DNA from: Savagea sp.
GTDB lineage: Bacteria > Bacillota > Bacilli > Bacillales_A > Planococcaceae
Assembly (NCBI GenBank): GCA_030152585.1
Contig: JASLJC010000103.1
Coordinates: 1 to 38,124, forward strand
Length of the DNA: 38,124 bases
Reading direction: 5' to 3'
The number at the start of each line of letters is the position of its first letter. The first letter of the stretch is position 1. The position numbers and the translations under genes were made by a program. A model generated the notes under the pieces. The model did not search any database, was not told where the DNA came from, and saw only the letters and a program-made list of their open reading frames with translations. Shown one piece after another: positions 31,897-38,124 of this stretch.

Positions 31897-34263
31897 ATGT
31901 TATCTTTCATAAAAAAATTGTTTAGTAACGATACACGTCAATTGAAACGCTATCGTCGAATCGTTCATAAAATTAATCGACTCGAACCGAAGTACGAAAA
32001 AATGACCGATGCGGAATTACGGATCGTCACGAAAGAGTTTAAAGAACGAATCCACAACGGCGAATCGTTACGGTCGATCATTCCAGAAGGGTTTGCGGTC
32101 GTACGGGAAGCTTCAAAACGTGTTTTAAATATGCGTCATTACGACGTTCAATTAATCGGTGGACTTGCATTAACAGAAGGTCATATCGCTGAAATGCCTA
32201 CAGGAGAAGGGAAGACACTCGTTGCGTCTTTACCTTCTTACGTGCGCGCATTAGAAGGGAAAGGTGTTCACGTCATTACGGTGAACGACTATCTTGCACA
32301 ACGTGATTATGATCAAATCGGACAAATCCACCGCTTTTTAGGGTTGACGGTCGGTATTAACTTGCCGATGATGGATCCGGAAGCGAAAAAACAAGCATAT
32401 TTAGCAGATATTACGTACGGTGTCGGAACAGAATTCGGCTTCGATTATTTACGCGACAATATGGCTCCATCACTTGAAGAACGTGTTCAACGTCCGTACC
32501 ACTTTGCGATTATTGACGAAGTGGATTCTGTTTTAATCGACGAAGCGAAAACACCACTGATCATTGCAGGTAAAATGGCAGCTGATGAATCGCTCCACCA
32601 AGTAGCGGCTATGCTTGCGAAACGATTTAAATTAGATGTTGACTTTGAATTTGACGAAGAAACGAAAGCAACTTCTCTTACTGAAACAGGAATCGAAAAA
32701 GTAGAAGCGGCATTTGGTGTGGAGAACTTATACGATTTAGAACACCAGACGTTATACCATTATGTAATTCAAGCTGTTCGTGCACACGTTATTTTTGAGC
32801 TAGACGTCGATTACATCATTTCTGACGAACAAAAAATTGAACTCGTCGATATGTTTACAGGACGGATTATGGAAGGTCGTACACTTTCAGACGGCTTACA
32901 CCAAGCGATTGAAGCAAAAGAAGGCGTCCCGATTACCGATGAAAATAAAGCGCAAGCACAAATTACGATTCAAAACTATTTCCGAATGTATCCGAAATTA
33001 AGCGGAATGACCGGAACTGCAAAAACGCAAGAAAAAGAATTTTTAGAAGTGTACAATATGAATGTCGTCCAAGTACCGACGAACCGTCCGAAAATTCGAA
33101 TCGATCAACCGGATAAAGTGTTCGAAACGAAAAAACAAAAGTACGTCGCAATGGCGAAAGAAGTGAAACGTCGTCATGAAAAAGGACAACCGGTTCTCGT
33201 CGGAACGACTTCGATTTTACAATCTGAAGACGTCGCAAAATATTTAGATGCAGAAGGATTAAAATACAATTTATTAAATGCTAAAAGTGTGGAACAAGAA
33301 GTTCAATTGATCTCAGAAGCAGGTCAACTCGGACGGATTACCGTCGCAACAAATATGGCAGGACGAGGAACAGATATTCAACTCGGCGAAGGTGCACAAG
33401 AAGTAGGCGGATTGTTCGTGTTAGGTACAGAAAAGCATGAATCTCGCCGCATCGACAATCAATTACGCGGACGTTCCGGCCGACAAGGTGACCCGGGCGA
33501 AACGCAATTTTTCTTATCGCTTGAAGATGATATGTTCCGCCGTTTCGCAAAAGACGATGTCGCACGTTTCCGTAAAAAGATGAAAGTCGATGAACTCGGA
33601 CTCATTCAAAATGAAGAGATTCACGAATTAACTGAACGGACACAACGAATCGTTGAAGGTGCTCATTATTCGATGCGTGAATATAACTTAAAATTAGATG
33701 ACGTCATTAATGAACAACGTCGCGTGATTTACAATTTACGAAATAGCGTCTTACATCAAGACGACTTATACGGACAATTGCGTCGAATGGTCGATGAGAC
33801 GATTGATTTCGTCATTGCAGATAGTTGTCCTGCTGAAGATATTCCAGAAAACTATGACTATGCACGCATCGAAAAAACGATGGATATGTTATTGTTACAA
33901 CGTGTCGAATTACAATATCCGGTAGAACATATCGATGATATTCATGCACAATATCAAGAAGAGATTGAAAAGCTACACAAATTCCTCGACACGTTCGAAG
34001 AAGATGATGATATTTTAAACTTAATTCCGTCGGTGATGCTTGGACATATCGACTCGATGTGGGTTCGTCATTTAGAAAAAATGACCCGTTTAAAAGAAGG
34101 AATCGGTTTACGCTCGTACGGTCAAGAAGATCCGATGCAAGTGTATCAGCGTGAAGGTCTTTATTTATTCGGACAGGCGTTCCAACGTCTACGCCGTAGT
34201 ATCGCAAAAGATGTCATTCATTACATGAAACAAATTCAAACATTACAGGAGGAACAATCATGA
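31897..34263 (+). CDS. secA2: SecA2 accessory preprotein translocase ATPase
   Basis: Accessory SecA motor that exports a restricted set of substrates through SecYEG; in the B. cereus group it handles S-layer proteins. The 788 residues have Walker A MPTGEGKT (100-107), DEVD (207-210), TNRPKIRIDQPD at the second motor domain and TNMAGRGTDIQLGEG. It ends shortly after the helical scaffold domain and lacks the C-terminal linker and cysteine zinc motif of housekeeping SecA; the length agrees with Bacillus SecA2. Overlap with slaP (ATGA) supports SecA2, not SecA1. A housekeeping secA must exist elsewhere. The 207-base upstream gap has only weak promoter candidates. Confidence 0.92.
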   Translation: MLSFIKKLFSNDTRQLKRYRRIVHKINRLEPKYEKMTDAELRIVTKEFKERIHNGESLRSIIPEGFAVVREASKRVLNMRHYDVQLIGGLALTEGHIAEMPTGEGKTLVASLPSYVRALEGKGVHVITVNDYLAQRDYDQIGQIHRFLGLTVGINLPMMDPEAKKQAYLADITYGVGTEFGFDYLRDNMAPSLEERVQRPYHFAIIDEVDSVLIDEAKTPLIIAGKMAADESLHQVAAMLAKRFKLDVDFEFDEETKATSLTETGIEKVEAAFGVENLYDLEHQTLYHYVIQAVRAHVIFELDVDYIISDEQKIELVDMFTGRIMEGRTLSDGLHQAIEAKEGVPITDENKAQAQITIQNYFRMYPKLSGMTGTAKTQEKEFLEVYNMNVVQVPTNRPKIRIDQPDKVFETKKQKYVAMAKEVKRRHEKGQPVLVGTTSILQSEDVAKYLDAEGLKYNLLNAKSVEQEVQLISEAGQLGRITVATNMAGRGTDIQLGEGAQEVGGLFVLGTEKHESRRIDNQLRGRSGRQGDPGETQFFLSLEDDMFRRFAKDDVARFRKKMKVDELGLIQNEEIHELTERTQRIVEGAHYSMREYNLKLDDVINEQRRVIYNLRNSVLHQDDLYGQLRRMVDETIDFVIADSCPAEDIPENYDYARIEKTMDMLLLQRVELQYPVEHIDDIHAQYQEEIEKLHKFLDTFEEDDDILNLIPSVMLGHIDSMWVRHLEKMTRLKEGIGLRSYGQEDPMQVYQREGLYLFGQAFQRLRRSIAKDVIHYMKQIQTLQEEQS

Positions 34264-35186
34264 AATTTTTTGACTTTTTCCGTAAAACGAACTTAAAAGG
34301 AAAAGAAGATTCCATTGCATCTCAAAATGTACCGACTTCTAAAAAAAACAACCCGGTTTCAGCTAGTAAAAAGAAAAAAGCAGACTTAATCCAAACGCCG
34401 CTTTCTTTACACCCTGATTGGAACATTACACAAGAGCAAATGTATGTTTTCCGCTTTTTAGCGAATGACTTAAGCCCGCTTCGTGCGAACCAAATTTCAC
34501 TTCAAGGGATTGATATCGATGAAAATGAAGGAAATTGGCTCGTAAAAGGATTCGTTCGTACGACTGTCGAACAAATGATTGAAATCGGTCAAGTGGAATT
34601 AATTTTACTCGATAAAGAAAATCAAATGATCGGTCACCAATCGTTTGATTTCTCAGAACTCGGGGACTTACCGTCGAATACAGCACGTCCGTGGGTATTT
34701 GAATTCCGCTCTGAAAATATTTTCGTAGAAGACATACCTGAAGATGGATGGAAACTTGCTTTTAATACCGCTTCTTTAGTCGAGCATGCTTTAGACGTTG
34801 ATCCTCGTTGGCAAGGTGATTTATCAAATGAACAGCGTACCGCTTTAGAACAACTCGTCGCACAACTTGAACCGATGAAAGGCCGCCAAATTAACTTTAC
34901 TGGCTTTTCTATCGAACCTTTCGAAGAAGGTTATGGTGTAATGACATTTATTCGAAGCAGTCACCCAAAAACAGCAAATTTAGAACAATTACCACTACAA
35001 GTCGTAGATGCAAACCACGATATCGTTGCAGAAGGTGTATTTACACTTGATCCACCACTTGAAATTCGTTCAAATACGTCAAAACCTTGGACGTTCATCT
35101 TCCCGAAAGAAACAGTGAAGAAAGAAGATCCAGACCTTTCACGTTGGGCTGTTCGAATTTCACCGAATGCGGACAATTTAATGTAA
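34260..35186 (+). CDS. slaP: SlaP-like S-layer assembly protein of the accessory Sec system
   Basis: Partner of SecA2 needed for S-layer protein secretion in B. anthracis. The 308 residues begin with a Lys/Ser-rich cytoplasmic-type segment (1-50) and then two copies of one domain. Copy 1 (about 53-165) has LHPDWNITQEQMYVFRFLAN, LRANQISLQGIDID and ARPWVFEF. Copy 2 (about 178-300) has VDPRWQGDLSNEQRTALEQL, MKGRQINFTGFSIE and SKPWTFIFPKE. No signal peptide or membrane helix is seen. The four-base overlap with secA2 implies coupled translation. No S-layer gene or csaB is in the window, so the cargo is elsewhere. Confidence 0.88.
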   Translation: MKFFDFFRKTNLKGKEDSIASQNVPTSKKNNPVSASKKKKADLIQTPLSLHPDWNITQEQMYVFRFLANDLSPLRANQISLQGIDIDENEGNWLVKGFVRTTVEQMIEIGQVELILLDKENQMIGHQSFDFSELGDLPSNTARPWVFEFRSENIFVEDIPEDGWKLAFNTASLVEHALDVDPRWQGDLSNEQRTALEQLVAQLEPMKGRQINFTGFSIEPFEEGYGVMTFIRSSHPKTANLEQLPLQVVDANHDIVAEGVFTLDPPLEIRSNTSKPWTFIFPKETVKKEDPDLSRWAVRISPNADNLM

Positions 35187-35204
35187 TATCACTTTTAAAA
35201 AAAT

Positions 35205-35243
35205 AAAACCTCGTTTTTCCTATTTGGAAAGACGAGGTTTTTT
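35205..35243. terminator. Bidirectional terminator slaP / nagB
   Basis: AAAACCTCGT pairs with ACGAGGTTTT, with flanking A and T runs, between convergent genes. Confidence 0.92.
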
Positions 35244-35246
35244 GAC

Positions 35247-35945
35247 TTATTCAATATCTGTAATAATCGTTACGTCCGGATGTTCTAAAATATAAGTAAT
35301 CGGCCATTCCGGATCGACTTTTCCTTCTAATACTTTTTCAATCGCAGCACGTTTTCGTTCACCGAATGCGAGTAAAATGAGACGCTTTGCACGTAAAATT
35401 GATAAAACTCCCATCGTTAACGCAGTAGACGGCATTTCTTCATGGTCGTCAAAATATTGACCATTTACTGAACGTGTCGACGGTGTTAAATGCGCGACAT
35501 GTGTTAAAGATGAAATCGGCGTGAACGGTTCGTTAAATGCGATATGCCCATTTTCACCTACGCCGAGCAGTTGTAAGTCTAACGGATTTTCGTATAATAA
35601 AATTTCGTAATCTGCACATTCTTTATCTAAATTGTCCGCCATTCCATTCGGAATATACGTTTTTTTAAACGGTTTTTTACTAAATAAATGTTGTTGCATA
35701 AAATATGCATAACTGTTCGGGTTGTTTTCGTCGAGCCCTACATATTCATCTAAATTAAACGCTGTTACGTTTGAAAAGTCTAAATCGGATGACGTCCATT
35801 GATCGTATACTGGAATCATCGTACTTCCTGTCGCAAGTCCTAATACATTCAATTGTTGTTCTTTTAAAAGTTTGCTTACGATGTCGAAGACGACGGCCGC
35901 TCCTTCTTCGTCATTTTTCACTCGTACAACTTGTACTTGTTCCAT
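35247..35945 (-). CDS. nagB: Glucosamine-6-phosphate deaminase
   Basis: Converts glucosamine-6-P to fructose-6-P and ammonia, linking amino-sugar use to glycolysis and away from wall precursor synthesis. The 232 residues show LGLATGSTMIPVYDQW (phosphate loop), NLDEYVGLDENNPNSY with the catalytic aspartate, and LGVGENGHIAFNEP. Its short length is that of monomeric Gram-positive NagB. The ribosome site (GGTAG) is weak. It is not with nagA or a GntR regulator, so it appears to be a single-gene unit. Confidence 0.95.
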   Translation of the reverse strand: MEQVQVVRVKNDEEGAAVVFDIVSKLLKEQQLNVLGLATGSTMIPVYDQWTSSDLDFSNVTAFNLDEYVGLDENNPNSYAYFMQQHLFSKKPFKKTYIPNGMADNLDKECADYEILLYENPLDLQLLGVGENGHIAFNEPFTPISSLTHVAHLTPSTRSVNGQYFDDHEEMPSTALTMGVLSILRAKRLILLAFGERKRAAIEKVLEGKVDPEWPITYILEHPDVTIITDIE

Positions 35946-36074
35946 AAATATCTACCGACTTTCAATTTAAATTTTGACCTTGTTTTCATTGTAGTTTTCA
36001 TAAGGATAACGGTCAACTGTTTTTATATGACGTTGTCACATTGCATACTGTTCCTGTATATTCAAGCAAGGTTT

Positions 36075-36102
36075 TTGTCATTTTATACATCTCGTGTATA
36101 AT
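36075..36102 (+). promoter_or_regulatory. Sigma-A promoter of the SulP gene
   Basis: TTGTCA, 16 bases, TATAAT; five of six and six of six consensus matches. Leader about 40 nt. Confidence 0.72.
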
Positions 36103-36149
36103 GAAATTATTCGTGTCATGTTGAACGAAAATTTCATATCGGAAGAAGT

Positions 36150-37769
36150 GTGATCCTCTTGTTTAAAGACGATCGATTCGCGCAGTATAATGCTGCTTCA
36201 TTTCAAAAAGACCTTATCGCCGGAATTACCGTCGGTATCGTTGCGATTCCCCTCGGAATGGCTTTCGCGATTGCATCTGGAGTAAAACCGGAGTACGGCT
36301 TGTATACGACAATTATAGCCGGCTTCCTCGTTGCACTTTTAGGTGGCTCTCGCTATCAAGTAGCAGGACCTACTGGCGCATTCATCCCTATATTGCTTGC
36401 AATCGTGCTGCAATACGGATATGAAGATCTCTTAATCGCTGGATTTTTAGCAGGTATTTTCTTAATCATTATGACGTTTCTTGGTGTTAGTAATTTAATT
36501 CATTTCGTCCCAAGATCGGTCACGATCGGTTTTACCGCCGGGATTGCTGTCATTATTTTCACTGGGCAACTCGGTAACTTTTTCGGTCTACAAGGCGTAG
36601 AGAAAAAAGAATATTTCCATGAAAATATGATGGAAATCGCTCGCCAATTCCATACGGTTAATACGTACAGCATTATTGTTGCACTCATCGGGATTATAAC
36701 GATTATCGTTTTACCGAAAATTGCGCCTAAATTGCCGTTATTACTTTTTGCACTCGTTATACCGACGATTATTTCAATCATTTTGTTCCCAGGTAAGCTC
36801 GAAACGATTGGAACTGCTTTCGGAGGTATTCCGCAACAACTTCCTGGACTACAATTCCCTACAATTACACTCGATAAACTTATGTATTTATGGCAACCGG
36901 CTTTAATTATTGCAGCGCTCGGTGCGATTGAATCGTTACTTTCTGCTGTTGTCGCTGATGAGATGGCTGGAGGTAAAAAACATAATTCAAAACGTGAATT
37001 GTTCGGACAAGGCGTAGCTAATATTGTGACACCTTTATTCGGAGGTATTCCTGCAACTGGCGCAATCGCCCGTACAGCAACGAATATTAACTCTGGTGCT
37101 GTCAGTCCTGTTTCAAGTATGATTCAAAGTCTTTTCGTATTACTCTTTTTACTTTTATTTGCACCTTACGCTTCTTATATTCCTCTTGCGGCGATGGCTC
37201 CGATTTTAATGCATGTCGCTTGGAATATGAGTGCGATCAAAGCATTCCGTAGTATTGCTGTCGTTCGCAATGGGGATGCGCTCGTCTTATGGGTAACCTT
37301 TTTCTTAACGATTTTTATCAACTTAACAGTAGCCGTTCAAATCGGAATTTTACTCGCAGCGTTATCATTTTTGAAAAAAATGACCGGACAGTTAAAACTG
37401 TCACGTGCTAAATTGTCTGACGTTGAACGGGAGACGTTCCAAGCAACTGAACGACAAGTTGTAAAATATATCGTCGACGGACCGATTTTCTTCGGAACAG
37501 CGAAAGTGTTCGAAGATCGCATTCCAAAATTACTCGACCCTTCGCCTGATGTAATGATTCTCGATATGGAACGTGTTTCCGTCATCGATGCGACCGGTGA
37601 AGGCGCACTTTCTCTATTGCTTGATCGTGCGGCAAGTCAAAACGTCCGTGTAATATTCAAACGACTGTCAAATGAACAACGGACGATGTTTAGAAAAAGT
37701 GGTTTGTACGAACGAATTGGAGAAGACAATATGTTTATGCCACAGACGACTAAAACGTCTCCAGCGTAG
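36150..37769 (+). CDS. SulP-family anion transporter with STAS domain
   Basis: SLC26/SulP membrane carrier for sulfate, bicarbonate or a related anion; the substrate cannot be told from sequence. The 539 residues begin with the SulP entry FQKDLIAGITVGIVAIPLGM and continue with PEYGLYTTIIAGFL, GGSRYQVAGPTGAF and GGIPATGAIARTATNINSGA. About 12-14 membrane spans reach to residue 410. The cytoplasmic STAS domain follows (about 425-530, with VIDATGEGALSLLL). The start is GTG after GGAAG at short spacing; a TTG three codons later is an alternative. No carbonic anhydrase or sulfate-assimilation gene adjoins it. Confidence 0.93.
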   Translation: MILLFKDDRFAQYNAASFQKDLIAGITVGIVAIPLGMAFAIASGVKPEYGLYTTIIAGFLVALLGGSRYQVAGPTGAFIPILLAIVLQYGYEDLLIAGFLAGIFLIIMTFLGVSNLIHFVPRSVTIGFTAGIAVIIFTGQLGNFFGLQGVEKKEYFHENMMEIARQFHTVNTYSIIVALIGIITIIVLPKIAPKLPLLLFALVIPTIISIILFPGKLETIGTAFGGIPQQLPGLQFPTITLDKLMYLWQPALIIAALGAIESLLSAVVADEMAGGKKHNSKRELFGQGVANIVTPLFGGIPATGAIARTATNINSGAVSPVSSMIQSLFVLLFLLLFAPYASYIPLAAMAPILMHVAWNMSAIKAFRSIAVVRNGDALVLWVTFFLTIFINLTVAVQIGILLAALSFLKKMTGQLKLSRAKLSDVERETFQATERQVVKYIVDGPIFFGTAKVFEDRIPKLLDPSPDVMILDMERVSVIDATGEGALSLLLDRAASQNVRVIFKRLSNEQRTMFRKSGLYERIGEDNMFMPQTTKTSPA

Positions 37770-37820
37770 CGTCCACTGCTTTTTGCAAAAATAATTGAAC
37801 TAAAATAGACTTTAAATCAC

Positions 37821-37862
37821 AAAAACCTAGCACCTCACTTATTTCAGAGGTACTAGGTTTTT
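37821..37862 (+). terminator. Terminator of the SulP gene
   Basis: AAAACCTAG..ACCTC pairs with GAGGT..CTAGGTTTT, with a T run after. The right repeat copy starts directly behind it. Confidence 0.9.
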
Positions 37863-37864
37863 AT

Positions 37865-38030
37865 GGTTCTATAATATATGTTGGGGTTTTTACACAATTC
37901 CTTCGGATTTGCATGCAAGACGTGAGGCTCGCTCTTCAACTTCCCAAGCAAGTTTTTCCCGGGAACTTGCTTGGGGCATTGGAAGAGCTCGCAATTCCGC
38001 TGGCGTCCGCAAATCCGTACGGAATTGTGT
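37865..38030 (-). repeat. Right copy of the dispersed palindromic repeat, complete
   Basis: Inverted relative to the left copy. Here both outer arms are visible: ACACAATTCC..CGGATTTGC (37892-37912) and GCAAATCCG..GGAATTGTGT (38009-38030). Next come GCTCTTC/GAAGAGC, then the central CCCAAGCAAGTT/AACTTGCTTGGG stem. The whole unit could fold into one long nested hairpin. Outside the arms GGTTCTATAATATATGTTGGGG is also shared with the left copy. The last 94 bases of the window after this repeat show no gene. Confidence 0.87.
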
Positions 38031-38124
38031 GCATAAAAAAACGCACGTCTCCTTGTTTTCCCTATATACTTTGACTGCCAAGAAAAAAGTATCAAACGTT
38101 CACGTACTGTTTTGTATAAAAGAA

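Noticed and set aside
31897..34263. Housekeeping SecA
   Set aside because: Length, missing C-terminal cysteine motif and overlap with slaP point to SecA2.
37853..38095. 80- and 63-residue open frames on the minus strand at the right end
   Set aside because: Both lie over the repeat and the SulP terminator; the AAGGAG-like site is about 15 bases too far from the internal ATG.
1..38124. CRISPR array, tRNA, rRNA, prophage or transposase genes
   Set aside because: No regularly spaced direct repeats, cloverleaf or rRNA segments, or recognisable mobile-element proteins were found by reading.

Overview
The window reads as a chromosomal segment of a motile, competence-capable, S-layer-type member of the Bacillales. 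Supporting this are AT-rich intergenic DNA, strong AGGAGG ribosome sites, several TTG/GTG starts, a Bacillus-type hag-csrA-fliW-yviE-flgL-flgK-flgN-flgM-yvyF-comFC-comFA-degV order, DegS/DegU, ComK, HemEHY, TagO and a SecA2/SlaP pair. I cannot name the genus. I see no rRNA, tRNA, transposase, phage gene or CRISPR array.

Region 1 (200-9978, minus strand) is the late flagellar and competence block. It holds flagellin (hag), CsrA, a FliW made of two tandem FliW domains, YviE, FlgL, FlgK, FlgN, FlgM, YvyF, ComFC, ComFA and a DegV protein. The hag leader keeps a textbook CsrA target: a hairpin presenting GGA plus a second GGA in the Shine-Dalgarno. The Hag-FliW-CsrA switch is therefore complete, but with an unusual FliW. 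Sigma-D-type promoters can be read before hag, before fliW and before a fliS-like gene.

Region 2 (10041-11868) carries a divergent pair, a FliS-like chaperone and a second, diverged flagellin, followed by a ComFB homologue.

Region 3 (12190-26565) holds aspartase, an acyl-CoA ligase, a complete Bce-type antimicrobial-peptide sensing and detoxification module (RR-HK-ATPase-permease), a tiny YhfH-type zinc protein, lipoate ligase LplJ, the hemE-hemH-hemY haem operon, a HmoB-type haem monooxygenase and a ComK homologue. From memory, the hem, yhf and comK genes are neighbours elsewhere on the B. subtilis chromosome. Here they separate degSU from degV-comF.

Region 4 (26777-37769) has degU-degS, yvyE, a LytR-CpsA-Psr protein next to tagO, the accessory translocase gene secA2 overlapping the S-layer assembly gene slaP, nagB and a SulP anion transporter.

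A repeat of about 140 bp with nested palindromes lies at both ends in opposite orientation. Each copy sits directly behind the terminator of the outermost gene. The features most worth following are the tandem FliW, the second flagellin/FliS pair, the SecA2-SlaP unit beside teichoic-acid genes, the end repeats, and several leader hairpins.
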